From the NCBI RefSeq assembly GCF_965227735.1, contig NZ_OZ245776.1, forward strand, positions 3,720,001 through 3,784,000: a stretch of 64,000 nt of DNA. The letters are read 5' to 3'. The notes beneath the pieces are model-generated. The model was not told where the DNA came from. It worked only from the letters and a program-made list of their open reading frames with translations, and did not search any database. The position numbers and the translations under genes are program-made. Positions 1 through 8,058 of this stretch are shown piece by piece (within the stretch, counting starts at the first letter, position 1; the number at the start of each line of letters is the position of its first letter). The DNA comes from Larkinella sp965227735 (GTDB taxonomy: Bacteria > Bacteroidota > Bacteroidia > Cytophagales > Spirosomataceae).

Positions 1-85
1 CTGGTATTTTCAGTTGGGCCTGAGCGGTTCCGCCCACCGTCAGAAAAATAGCAAGAGCGGTTGTGAGAAACTTAAGTGACTTCAT
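1..85 (-). CDS. N-terminus of a secreted protein, cut by the window edge
   Basis: Only the first 28 codons are inside the window. Read from the ATG at 85 they encode a positively charged start (MKSLK), a hydrophobic core (FLTTALAIFLTVGG) and an A-Q-A-Q cleavage-like site, which is a standard Sec signal peptide. The mature protein is outside the window, so the function cannot be assigned. Export to the periplasm or beyond is inferred from the signal peptide alone. Confidence 0.6.
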   Translation of the reverse strand, partial: MKSLKFLTTALAIFLTVGGTAQAQLKIP

Positions 86-101
86 GCGAGAGGAATGATA
101 A

Positions 102-302
102 ATGAATACAGGTACGTTTTTATCTCAAAGGTACAAAATAATGGCCCGGTATTCTGGTCATTGGCATCGGTCCAATCGGCCTATTTTTTTACAACTTTGC
201 GCTGATAAAATACGGTTTAAGCGTATCGTCATTGGAGAGCATCTCCGGGTCCTACTCGTTCAAGGGGGCTTGATCCGTATTTTTGGAAAGAAACCTGCCT
301 GA
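102..302 (+). other. Uncertain small reading frame(s) ahead of a terminator
   Basis: A 66-codon frame starts at ATG 102 and its TGA (300-302) lies directly before a strong hairpin, so some plus-strand transcript probably ends here. The encoded peptide is basic and resembles nothing I know. A different frame (142-273) reads like a membrane peptide (GILVIGIGPIGLFFYNF) but has no start codon; ATG 141 would enter it only after a one-base deletion near 145-147. Either frame may be the remnant of a small membrane-protein gene. I do not claim a functional product. Confidence 0.2.
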
Positions 303-304
303 AA

Positions 305-339
305 ACAGAAAAGGCCACACTTTGTGTGACCTTTTCTGT
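305..339 (+). terminator. Strong hairpin terminator
   Basis: A 16-bp stem (305-320 with 324-339) with one mismatch and a 3-nt loop. The 3' arm ends in CCTTTTCTGT. It lies three bases after the stop codon at 302, the expected place for the end of a plus-strand transcript. Confidence 0.6.
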
Positions 340-589
340 GTAGCCCCAACAGTTGAAAACTCGAACACATTGGTCAAGCGACTGCGAAGAATTTATGAAC
401 TACAACAAGTCTCAGCCCTCGAATATTGACTCAAAAACTAATTACAAAGTCTGAAATCAATCCAAGAAATTCTATGTCCAAAAAATGGCGTTTAATTTGC
501 TTAACTTGGTAATGAAATTTGCACCAGATCAAAGAAAATAGATTTAGCCAGATCAAAAATATGTTGTTTATATTTTATCCGCTTTAACG
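340..589. other. Intergenic stretch with a direct repeat before the cytochrome gene
   Basis: AT-rich with no supported gene. The word CCAGATCAAA occurs at 524-533 and again at 548-557, a 24-bp spacing, just upstream of the start at 590. This could be a regulator site. No good -7 box is visible next to it. Confidence 0.3.
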
Positions 590-1762
590 ATGCGCAAAAA
601 TATATCAGCCCTTCTCACGATAATTATTTTATTCACCGTCATTATCCAAGCCTGTACAAAGGACGATCGCAGTACGGCCATAGATCCTTCAGTCAGTACC
701 CCCATTCAGCCCGGTACGACCAGCACTCCAGCCAGTAACCCAATTACCAATGATACGGCTGCACTTGGCCAGCTACTGTTTTGGGACCCAATCCTGTCAG
801 GAGGGAAAGACGTAGCCTGTGCTACCTGCCATCACCCCAATAATGCCTATACCGATGGATTGGACCTGTCCCTGGGTCCTAATGCTGTGGGCTATGGGCA
901 AAGCCGCCGGTTTCTGCGGCCTAATGATGTGCCCTTTACAAAGCGAAATACACAAACCTTACTCAATGCGGCCTTCAATGGCATGGGTGGTAACGGAATT
1001 TATGAGCCATTGACTGCGCCGATGTTTTGGGATTCGCGCATCCAAAGCCTGGAGAATCAGGTTATTAGCCCGATCTTGGGCTTTGAGGAAATGCGCGGTC
1101 ATGCCTTTAGTGAAGCCGTTGCGTTAGACAGTTTGGTGGCGCGTTTAACAACTATTGCGGAGTACCGACAACGGTTTCAGACTGTCTTTGGTAACAGCAA
1201 AGCCATTACCGCGGCCAACATCAGCAAAGCCATTGCGGCTTTCGAACGTACCTTAATTGCGATGAATTCACCCTTCGACCGCTACCAGAAAGGCAATAAA
1301 GCGGCCCTTACGGAACAACAAGTTCAGGGGATGCAGCTCTTTAAGGACGAGGGTTGTCCCCTTTGCCATTCGGGACCGATGTTTTCCGACTACCAACTGC
1401 ACGTAATGTCAGTGCCTGACAATACCCAACTGTCAAGTTCTGACGCGGGTGCGGGGGGAACCTATGCGTTTCGGACTCCCTCCTTGCGAAACGTAGGACT
1501 GACGGCTCCTTATATGCATAGCGGGGTGTTTCAGACTCTACAGGAGGTACTTAAGTTTTACGACGATATTGGCGAGCCTATTTCGCAAAATCCGCATGTG
1601 GCTGTTCAACAAATGGACGTAAAAATACAGCGAGTTGCCTTGCGCGACTTCGAGCAGGAGCAACTCATTTCGTTTTTAAAAGCCCTGACAGATCCTGGTT
1701 TTGATAAGACCATCCCGGTTCGTGTCCCTAGTGGTCTCAATCCAGGTGGGAGCATCCGGTAG
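590..1762 (+). CDS. Di-haem cytochrome c peroxidase family lipoprotein (CcpA/MauG type)
   Basis: 390 residues with two c-type haem motifs, CATCH (77-81) and CPLCH (256-260), the arrangement of bacterial di-haem peroxidases and MauG-like proteins. The C-terminal family signature FRTPSLRNV...APYMHSG is present. The family reduces hydrogen peroxide with electrons from small cytochromes, or oxidises protein substrates in the MauG branch; which applies here cannot be told. A lipobox ends at Cys22, followed by TKDD, which resembles the lysine-acidic surface export signal of Bacteroidota lipoproteins, so an outer-surface or outer-membrane position is likely. It stands alone, with no cytochrome maturation genes nearby. 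Confidence 0.88.
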   Translation: MRKNISALLTIIILFTVIIQACTKDDRSTAIDPSVSTPIQPGTTSTPASNPITNDTAALGQLLFWDPILSGGKDVACATCHHPNNAYTDGLDLSLGPNAVGYGQSRRFLRPNDVPFTKRNTQTLLNAAFNGMGGNGIYEPLTAPMFWDSRIQSLENQVISPILGFEEMRGHAFSEAVALDSLVARLTTIAEYRQRFQTVFGNSKAITAANISKAIAAFERTLIAMNSPFDRYQKGNKAALTEQQVQGMQLFKDEGCPLCHSGPMFSDYQLHVMSVPDNTQLSSSDAGAGGTYAFRTPSLRNVGLTAPYMHSGVFQTLQEVLKFYDDIGEPISQNPHVAVQQMDVKIQRVALRDFEQEQLISFLKALTDPGFDKTIPVRVPSGLNPGGSIR

Positions 1763-1786
1763 TCTGGTTCAGACTCATTATTTTTC
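1761..1786 (+). terminator. Weak terminator hairpin
   Basis: AGTCT (1761-1765) pairs with AGACT (1771-1775), followed after CATTA by a short T run. It overlaps the stop codon of the cytochrome gene. The stem is only 5 bp, so the call is tentative. The rest of 1787-2035 shows nothing I can name. Confidence 0.3.
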
Positions 1787-2035
1787 TAGGCTAGTTGAGA
1801 AAGTTAACTTGGCCCGAACTACCTAGTGTCGGTTTTAGAATTAGAAATTATGTAGGTCTAACCGAAAACGCAATCCGAGACTCGACTTTGTGATTAATTG
1901 ATACGTTTATAACTTCATGAATTCGGCATTAATAGTCCAGATTGAACCGGCTTTAATAGATCCAGATAAAAAAACAATCCGCTATAGATGGACTCACGGT
2001 TCAATATTATACCATGACCAACTAAAAACCACACC

Positions 2036-2551
2036 ATGAAACGGTTACTCACCTTTTTCGGTCTGTTTATTGCCTTCACCAGCCTTGCCCAAGAAGATGA
2101 AGAGGGCCGCTTTCCTGTCGATCCGGACACTAAACTCGTCACTTATTCCAAAGTTGTAACGATAGAGGGAGCAAACAAAGAGCAACTAACTGGCCGGGTC
2201 AAATACTTCTTCACTCATGCTTTCCGGGAGCGTAGTCTTCGACATATCGAATCAGACGCTCTCAGTGGATTTGTAAGCACAAAAGGCGCTATTTGGCTCG
2301 ATACCGGCCTCCTGGCACCTTACGCAGAGATCCTAATACCAGTGGCCGTTTGGATAAAGGACGGACGTTACCGGTACGATATTTCCCACATTTACATACT
2401 AGAGATCAATTCGGCGGATGATAAGCCCTTGGAAGACTGGGTAAAAAGATCGACCAGCAATCGAGTCAAAAACCGGGTTGATACTATTCTCAGACAGTTC
2501 ATTGCCGATCTTGAAACCTGTATGAACAACAGCAAATTAGATAATTTCTAA
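2036..2551 (+). CDS. Secreted DUF4468 domain protein
   Basis: 171 residues with an N-terminal signal peptide (MKRLLTFFGLFIAFTSLAQ). The body has the DUF4468 pattern: FPVDPDTKLVTYSKVV, then a helix leading to a second strand set and a C-terminal helix. DUF4468 proteins are small exported Bacteroidota proteins of unknown function with a predicted alpha/beta fold. The gene is monocistronic, 54 bp before the target duplication of the insertion sequence, and appears intact. Confidence 0.75.
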   Translation: MKRLLTFFGLFIAFTSLAQEDEEGRFPVDPDTKLVTYSKVVTIEGANKEQLTGRVKYFFTHAFRERSLRHIESDALSGFVSTKGAIWLDTGLLAPYAEILIPVAVWIKDGRYRYDISHIYILEINSADDKPLEDWVKRSTSNRVKNRVDTILRQFIADLETCMNNSKLDNF

Positions 2552-2604
2552 GGGCTAGGACCCTCATCTGTTTTACGGTCACAAACCTCAGGCATAAAAG
2601 CGGA

Positions 2605-2636
2605 TCAATATTGGATCAAGAGCAAAAGTTGTGGAG
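2605..2636. repeat. Target duplication plus left inverted repeat of the IS
   Basis: TCAATATT at 2605-2612 is repeated at 4062-4069. The adjacent 24 bp (2613-2636, beginning GGATCAAGAGC) are the exact reverse complement of 4038-4061. Confidence 0.93.
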
Positions 2637-2645
2637 CATCTTGGA

Positions 2646-3637
2646 TTAAGCATATAACTGCGTCAATCGGTAAAGAAAGAATTCCACATTTCTTACCCCT
2701 CTGAACTGGGCTCGGAACGCTTTGATTTTAGCATTGAAAGATTCGGCCGAGGCATTGGTGCTGCGGTTGTCAAAATAATTCAGGATTGTCTCATAGTGGT
2801 TTTGAATCGAATGGGCCACGGTGTTGAAGGCCTTAAAACCGCACTGCCGGACCTTTTCATGCCATTTAGCCAGACGAGCCAAGCCATAAAGTTTATCGGT
2901 CGTATTCTCAAAGATCTGGCTTAGGGCTTGACTGAGATCATAGGCTTTTTTCAGATCAGGGTACCGATCAAAAAGCAGCGTAGCCCGTTCCCGTTGGCTT
3001 TCAGTCCAATCACCCGGTTTTTTATAAAGCACATACCGGCTGCGGGCCAGCAATTGTTTAAGGGTATCGCCATTGGAAAGCACTGGGGACTCGTACTCAC
3101 TCTGAGTGGCTTTGGCTTGTTCAAGGGCTTCGTTTTCGGCATCCAGGGCTTCCCACCGGTACTCGACGCGCATTTCCTGAACGGCTTCCAACGCTAATTG
3201 CTGGACATGGAATCGGTCGGTGACCTGAGTAGCTCGTGGAAAGCATTTCTTGGCGATCAGGCTCATATTGCCCGCCATATCCAGGGTGATTTCGGTGACC
3301 TTTTTACGAAGCTTTTCGGGTATTTTTCGTAGGATTGGAATGATCGTTTCAGCCTTTGTACCAGCGATAATGGCTACGATACTGCCCTGCCCTTTTGGCC
3401 TTTGGCTGCTTTATTGGTCAGAATCGTATATAACTCGCCATGCGAAAGGCTAGTCTCATCGATCGATAAATGCGTTCCTATATTTTGGGGATATAACAGC
3501 CACTGTTTAGCATGTTTTAGCTGGGACCAGTTCTGAAAATGGCTCAAATGGGTCCGATACTGGCGGGACAAACGTTTTCCGTCAACGCCATATAAACGAC
3601 CCAGGCTATTGGTACTGTGGGGGGATAAATCCGTCAA
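2646..3637 (-). pseudogene. ISAon1-type transposase, broken by a 5-bp duplication
   Basis: The N-terminal piece (3374-3637) reads through GVDGKRL, LLYPQNIGTHLSIDETSL and ELYTILTNKAAKGQKG, then stops. The C-terminal piece (2646-3278) resumes in another frame with DMAGNMSLIAKKCFP, DRFHVQQLALEA and FDNRSTNASAESFNAKIK. The DNA between them encodes the missing link (GSIVAIIAGTKAETI) in the C-terminal frame. The break is at 3383-3392, where TGCCC is tandemly duplicated on the plus strand; removing one copy restores a single frame. Family: DDE transposases of the ISL3-like ISAon1 group, which cut and rejoin the element ends. Confidence 0.9.
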
Positions 3638-3990
3638 GCTGGTTTAAAAAAAGCGCGAATTCTTTCGTCATTCGCGTTCCCTCTGCTACCTGTGACCAAT
3701 CTCTTTGCTGGATGTGACCGGTCTGGGTATTGAGCCGCGCCACGGTGGCCAGCGACGACGTTTAATATGAAGAAAACCCGTTTATCACGGATGGGGAAGT
3801 CCTGGATGGTAATTTCAGGTAAGAAACCCTTCGATAAAAGAAATGCTTTAGCGGGATCGGACTCCGGGTAGTTTTTCTCTTCCAGATAAACATGAAGCAG
3901 ATCCGAAGACTTCTCGACACGGGTCAGTTCATAATAGGCTACGATAAAATCAGGTAACAGGTATTCGACTAAAGGCAGGAAACTCTCCAA
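3634..3990 (-). pseudogene. ISAon1-type transposase N-region protein, frame-shifted
   Basis: The first 70 residues match the N-region family (LEEKNYPES, LPEITIQDFPIRDKRVF). After DKRVF the open frame changes to unrelated residues. The expected family sequence is found in two other frames of the same DNA: LHIKRRRW directly after the break, and then RDWSQVAEGTRMTKEFALFL further on. At least two single-base indels therefore separate the start from the true C-terminus. The intact partner would end near the transposase start, as usual for this element type. Confidence 0.8.
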
Positions 3991-4037
3991 GACGCTCAGG
4001 TTTGATTAAAAACACAAACCTAAAAAAATCCTACGCC

Positions 4038-4069
4038 CTCCACAACTTTTGCTCTTGATCCTCAATATT
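4038..4069. repeat. Right inverted repeat of the IS plus target duplication
   Basis: 4038-4061 is the perfect reverse complement of 2613-2636. TCAATATT at 4062-4069 duplicates 2605-2612. Confidence 0.93.
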
Positions 4070-4153
4070 ACGTCTACGTCCCCATTTCCGTCCCCGCCTT
4101 AAATCGAAAAATCCCTAATAAACTGTTAAACAGCTTACCAGGGGTTTTCTTTG

Positions 4154-4226
<73 letters not shown>

Positions 4227-4238
4227 ATGTTGGGACTG

Positions 4239-4268
4239 CAAAGGTAAGGCGTTTTTCATAAAAAACAA
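4239..4268 (-). promoter_or_regulatory. Promoter of the initiator tRNA
   Basis: On the minus strand TTG (4268-4266), a 19-nt spacer, then TACCTTTG (4246-4239). This exactly matches the Bacteroidota -33/-7 pattern TTG-N19-TAnnTTTG. Transcription would start a few bases before the tRNA 5' end at 4226. Confidence 0.75.
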
Positions 4269-4269
4269 T

Positions 4270-4330
4270 TACCTTTGTGAAAAAATCTGCCCCCTCCCGC
4301 TATTTTTTTTAGCCGGAGGGGAGTTTTTTT
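4270..4330 (+). promoter_or_regulatory. Plus-strand -7 box followed by a terminator-like leader hairpin before era
   Basis: TACCTTTG at 4270-4277 matches the -7 consensus on the plus strand, though no TTG is visible at -33. Downstream, CCCCTCC (4291-4297) pairs with GGAGGGG (4315-4321), with an inner GCT/AGC pair, and is followed by seven Ts at 4324-4330. The hairpin and T tract lie between this start point and the era ATG at 4355, and no plus-strand gene precedes it. It is therefore more likely a leader attenuator than the end of another gene. Confidence 0.5.
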
Positions 4331-4354
4331 CTGTAGTCATTGGTTGTCAATTAC

Positions 4355-5272
4355 ATGGATATTTCAAATGAAACCTACGGCCCGGATCATAAGGCCGGCT
4401 ATGTCAGCATCATCGGTAAACCCAATGTCGGCAAATCGACGCTGATGAATCAATTGGTGGGCGAGCGGCTTTCGATCATCACCTCAAAAGCGCAAACCAC
4501 CCGCCACCGCATCATGGGCATCCTCAACGGGGTGCACGACGGGCAGGAGTTTCAGTTGGTCTATTCGGATACGCCCGGTATTATCAAGCCGCAATACCGG
4601 TTGCATGAATCGATGATGAGTTTTGTACGCGGTTCGCTGGAAGACGCGGATGTGATTCTGTTCGTGACCGACATTTTCGAAAAATACGACGAAAATGACG
4701 TGATCGAGCGGTTGCAGAAAACGCAGACCCCGGTTTTGTTGCTCATCAACAAAATCGATCTGGCGACCCCCGAACAGGTGGAGGAGAAAATTCAGTACTG
4801 GAAGGAGAACTTCAAATCCGAAGCCATCATTCCGATTTCCGCCCTCACCGACATCAACATCAAGCATGTCTTTAAAGCCATTGTAAGCCGCCTGCCGGTT
4901 CATCCGCCTTATTTCCCGAAAGACGAATTGACCGACCGGCCCGAGCGCTTTTTTGCCTCAGAAATCATTCGCGAGAAGATTTTCCTGAACTACAAAAAAG
5001 AGGTTCCCTACAGTTGTGAAGTGATCATCACGGGCTTTAAAGAAAAAGACGACATCATCGTTGTCCAGTCGGAAATCCTGGTTGAGCGGGCTACTCAACG
5101 GGCGATTTTGCTGGGCGAAGGGGGTAAAATGATTAAAAAAACGGGTATTATGGCCCGTGAGGAACTGGAACGCTTCTTCGGCAAGAAGGTGTTCCTTGAA
5201 CAATACGTAAAAGTTGAACCCGATTGGCGCACCAAAGAACGGGCGCTGAAGAGGTTTGGGTACGAAGAATAA
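4355..5272 (+). CDS. era: GTPase Era
   Basis: 305 residues. Era is a cytoplasmic GTPase that binds the 3' end of 16S rRNA and helps mature the 30S subunit. The G1 motif GKPNVGKS (21-28), G3 DTPG (72-75) and G4 NKID (132-135) are all present. The C-terminal third is a KH RNA-binding domain with the GEGGKMIK loop. An upstream TTG at 4340 is also in frame, but ATG 4355 is the better start because family members begin shortly before the G domain. der follows after 44 bp and the EamA exporter overlaps der, so the three probably form one operon. Confidence 0.96.
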   Translation: MDISNETYGPDHKAGYVSIIGKPNVGKSTLMNQLVGERLSIITSKAQTTRHRIMGILNGVHDGQEFQLVYSDTPGIIKPQYRLHESMMSFVRGSLEDADVILFVTDIFEKYDENDVIERLQKTQTPVLLLINKIDLATPEQVEEKIQYWKENFKSEAIIPISALTDINIKHVFKAIVSRLPVHPPYFPKDELTDRPERFFASEIIREKIFLNYKKEVPYSCEVIITGFKEKDDIIVVQSEILVERATQRAILLGEGGKMIKKTGIMAREELERFFGKKVFLEQYVKVEPDWRTKERALKRFGYEE

Positions 5273-5316
5273 CCGAAGGCCAGCCAACGCGCTCCTTCTT
5301 TCCTCTAAAGTGAATC

Positions 5317-6624
5317 ATGGCAAATATTGTAGCAATTGTGGGCCGACCGAATGTCGGTAAATCGACGCTGTTTAATAAATTGGTAGAACAGCGCCAGGCC
5401 ATTATGGATAACCAGCCGGGCGTGACGCGCGACCGGCATTACGGCTATGCCGACTGGACCGAGAAGTATTTTACTGTCATCGATACCGGCGGTTATGTGG
5501 TCGGATCGGATGACGTTTTTGAAGAGTCGATTCGGGAGCAGGTTCAGATCGCCATCGATGAAGCATCCGTAATTTTGTTCATGGTCGATACCATGGCCGG
5601 ATTGACCGACATGGACAAGGATTTTGCCGACGTGCTGCGCCGGTCGAAAAAACCGGTGATTGTGGTTGCCAACAAATCCGAAACCGTGCTGCGGCAGAAC
5701 TCCGTCGGTGAATTTTACGCGCTGGGTCTGGGTGACCCGTTCCCGATTTCGTCCCTGACCGGAACCGGTACGGGCGATTTGCTGGACGAAGTTGTGAAGC
5801 ATTTTCCGTCCGACGGCGTCGAAGATCCGAACGCGGGCATCCCGCGCATTGCCATTCTGGGCCGTCCGAACGTCGGGAAGTCGTCGTTTCTGAACGTCCT
5901 GATCGGTGAAGAACGCAGCATCGTGACGGACATTGCCGGCACCACCCGCGACGCCATCGACACGCGTTACAGAGCTTTTGGGAAAGATTTCATTCTGACC
6001 GACACCGCCGGGATCCGGCGCAAAGCCAAAGTGAAGGACAATATCGAGTTTTACTCGGTTATGCGCTCGCTGAAGGCCCTGGAAGAGTCGGATGTGGTGA
6101 TTGTGATGCTGGACGCCACGCGCGGTCTGGAAGCGCAGGATATGAACATTATCGGACAGGCCGTTCGGGCCAAAAAAGGGGTTCTGCTGATGGTGAACAA
6201 ATGGGATGCCATCGAGAAAGATACCAAAACCGCCGATACGTGGAAAAAGGAGATCGTGCAGCGCATGGCACCGATTGATTACCTGCCCGTTATTTTCGCT
6301 TCGGTCGTAGAAAAACAGCGGATTTTCCAGGTTATGGAAAAAGCGATGGAGGTGTACGAAAACAAGCACAAGAAAATTTCGACCTCGAAACTCAACGAGG
6401 CCATGCAGCAGGAAATCATGAACTACCCGCCCCCGGCAACGAAAGGAAAGCTGATCAAAATCAAGTATATGATTCAGTTACCGACGCCCTCGCCCACGTT
6501 TGTGTTTTTCTGTAACCTGCCGCAGTACATCAAGGAACCGTATACCCGGTATCTGGAAAACAAACTCCGCGATCACTTCGGGTTCGACGGAGCACCGATA
6601 ACGATATTTTTCCGGCAAAAATGA
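5317..6624 (+). CDS. der: Ribosome biogenesis GTPase Der (EngA)
   Basis: 435 residues with the double G-domain layout unique to Der: first P-loop GRPNVGKST (9-17), second GRPNVGKSS (182-190), then a C-terminal KH-like domain (about 350-435). Der acts in the cytoplasm in assembly of the 50S subunit. The second domain has the normal NKWD base-recognition motif. The first reads NKSE (119-122), where most bacteria have NKxD. Whether this weakens guanine specificity or is usual in this clade cannot be told from one sequence. It is co-oriented with era, and its stop codon overlaps the start of the next gene. Confidence 0.96.
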   Translation: MANIVAIVGRPNVGKSTLFNKLVEQRQAIMDNQPGVTRDRHYGYADWTEKYFTVIDTGGYVVGSDDVFEESIREQVQIAIDEASVILFMVDTMAGLTDMDKDFADVLRRSKKPVIVVANKSETVLRQNSVGEFYALGLGDPFPISSLTGTGTGDLLDEVVKHFPSDGVEDPNAGIPRIAILGRPNVGKSSFLNVLIGEERSIVTDIAGTTRDAIDTRYRAFGKDFILTDTAGIRRKAKVKDNIEFYSVMRSLKALEESDVVIVMLDATRGLEAQDMNIIGQAVRAKKGVLLMVNKWDAIEKDTKTADTWKKEIVQRMAPIDYLPVIFASVVEKQRIFQVMEKAMEVYENKHKKISTSKLNEAMQQEIMNYPPPATKGKLIKIKYMIQLPTPSPTFVFFCNLPQYIKEPYTRYLENKLRDHFGFDGAPITIFFRQK

Positions 6625-7544
6625 GGGATCCGCAGACAACGGCATCACCTCGGACACGGTATTGGATTGGAGCGCTGCTGGTTTTTCTGGCAGCGTTTTG
6701 TTTTGCCTTAAAAGGCATTTTAATCAAAATGGCCTACCAGTATCCGATCGACGCGATTTCGCTGCTGACGCTGCGGATGGTTTTTGCGTTGCCGTTTTAC
6801 GTAGCCATTGCCCTGAATCTGTCCCGACGGCTTCCACCGGCCCGTTTATCCATTCAAAACTGGTTAAAGCTGGGTGTGCTCGGCCTGACGGGCTACTACA
6901 TCGCCAGTTTTCTGAATTTCCTGGGTCTGGTTTACATCACGGCCAGCCTGGAGCGAATCCTGCTGTTTGTTTATCCCACCTTCGTTTTGCTGCTCGGCAT
7001 GGTGGTTTATGGCCGTAAAGTAAACCGGTTACAGATTGTGGCGGTGCTGTTAACGTATGCCGGCATCATGGTGGCATTTGCGCCTAACATCAACTCCGGG
7101 CAACAGAAAGATGTGTTTCTGGGGGCATTCTGGGTCATTCTGAGTGGGCTGGTCTACGCCGTTTATCTGGTGGGCAGCGATACGATGATTGCCCGCGTGG
7201 GCGCCCAGCGGTACACCTGCTACGCCATGATTGCGGCCACCCTGGCCATCGTTCTCCATTGCCTGATCGCCAACGGCCTGGATCTGTTCCGGTTTTCCGC
7301 TCCGGTGTATGGGCTGGCCCTGCTGATGGCGGTTTTGGTCACCGTGATTCCGACATTTATGATCGCCGAAGGCATCAAACGCATTGGTTCCGGCAATGCC
7401 TCCATTGTTGCCAGCATCGGCCCCATTTTTACCATCGTTTTGGCAACCACGCTTTTAGACGAAACCATTTCAGTCTCCCAGCTTGTAGGCACAGGGCTGG
7501 TGCTGCTCGGCGTCTTTCTGATTGGCTGGAAAGGCCGTAAATAA
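6621..7544 (+). CDS. EamA family (DMT superfamily) exporter
   Basis: 307 residues with about ten hydrophobic segments arranged as two EamA repeats of five, typical of drug/metabolite transporters in the inner membrane. Substrates in this family include amino acids and other small metabolites; none can be named here. The start ATG overlaps the der stop by 4 bp (ATGA), so translation is coupled and it belongs to the era-der transcript. The functional link to ribosome assembly is unclear and may only be positional. Confidence 0.85.
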   Translation: MRDPQTTASPRTRYWIGALLVFLAAFCFALKGILIKMAYQYPIDAISLLTLRMVFALPFYVAIALNLSRRLPPARLSIQNWLKLGVLGLTGYYIASFLNFLGLVYITASLERILLFVYPTFVLLLGMVVYGRKVNRLQIVAVLLTYAGIMVAFAPNINSGQQKDVFLGAFWVILSGLVYAVYLVGSDTMIARVGAQRYTCYAMIAATLAIVLHCLIANGLDLFRFSAPVYGLALLMAVLVTVIPTFMIAEGIKRIGSGNASIVASIGPIFTIVLATTLLDETISVSQLVGTGLVLLGVFLIGWKGRK

Positions 7545-7647
7545 CCGGACACCCGACCGAATTTGTCTGCTAATTCCGCTGTCTTCCTTAACTGGTTTTA
7601 GACCCTTTTTAAATAGATTAACATATCAATGTTACTGGTATATTTTT

Positions 7648-7677
7648 TTGCTTATCTCGTATAAATAACTAAATTTC
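7648..7677 (+). promoter_or_regulatory. Promoter of the ArsR-type regulator
   Basis: TTG (7648-7650), a 19-nt spacer, then TAAATTTC (7670-7677), one mismatch from TAnnTTTG. Transcription would start near 7684, giving a leader of about 28 nt. Confidence 0.55.
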
Positions 7678-7711
7678 AATTACTTTACGAACCTAAATAG
7701 CACACAGAATC

Positions 7712-8020
7712 ATGACAAAGGAAACGGTAGTTAACGACGAAAAAAAGATTGAGCGGGCCGCTTACGTATTGAAGGCCGTCGCTCATCCGTTGCGCATCAA
7801 GATCATCCAGATGTTGAATGAGCACAAAGAATTAAACGTATCAACGATTTATAAGAACCTGAACGCGGAACAGTCGTTGATCTCACACCATCTCATTAAT
7901 ATGCGCGACAAAGGAATTCTTGAAATCCGGCGAAGTGGCAAAAACATTTACTACTTTCTGGTAGACAATTCGATAGCCGAAATTATCGATTGCATTTACC
8001 GCAGTAAAATTCTGGCGTAA
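7712..8020 (+). CDS. ArsR/SmtB-type winged-helix regulator
   Basis: 102 residues forming a compact winged helix: AYVLKAVAHPLRIKIIQML, a recognition helix around EQSLISHHLINMRDKGIL and a wing around RRSGKNIYYFLV. The family binds operator DNA as a dimer and usually acts as a repressor. The metal-binding cysteine motif of classical ArsR (ELCVCDL) is missing, so it probably responds to something other than a thiophilic metal. It is a single gene with its own promoter and terminator, so the target may be itself or a distant gene. Confidence 0.85.
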   Translation: MTKETVVNDEKKIERAAYVLKAVAHPLRIKIIQMLNEHKELNVSTIYKNLNAEQSLISHHLINMRDKGILEIRRSGKNIYYFLVDNSIAEIIDCIYRSKILA

Positions 8021-8021
8021 C

Positions 8022-8053
8022 AAAAAAGGGAAGCAGTATCGCTTCCCTTTTTT
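8022..8053. terminator. Bidirectional terminator between the ArsR-type gene and ruvB
   Basis: A perfect 13-bp stem (8022-8034 with 8041-8053) with a 6-nt loop. A-rich on one side and T-rich on the other, so it can end both the plus-strand regulator gene and the minus-strand ruvB transcript, whose stop is at 8059. Confidence 0.9.
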
Positions 8054-8058
8054 GTTTT

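Larger units (their letters stand above)
2613..4061 (-). mobile_element. ISAon1-type insertion sequence, 1449 bp, transposase disrupted
   Basis: The element is bounded by perfect 24-bp inverted repeats and an 8-bp direct duplication (TCAATATT), so its borders are exact. It carries two minus-strand transposase parts in the arrangement of ISAon1-type elements: a short N-region protein followed by a DDE-type transposase ending in the conserved STNASAESFNAKIK region. Both parts are frame-broken by small indels, so the copy is probably unable to move by itself although its ends could still be mobilised in trans. It sits about 85 bp beyond the 3' end of the initiator tRNA and interrupts no recognisable gene. 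Perfect ends with broken genes suggest fairly recent arrival. Confidence 0.92.

Noticed and set aside
2646..3278. Complete stand-alone transposase gene
   Set aside because: The family needs the N-terminal part encoded at 3279-3637; the start at 3278 is internal and arises from the frame break.
5305..6369. 354-codon minus-strand frame opposite der
   Set aside because: Entirely antisense to a certain gene; long only because of the base composition of der. No family features and rich in His/Asn.
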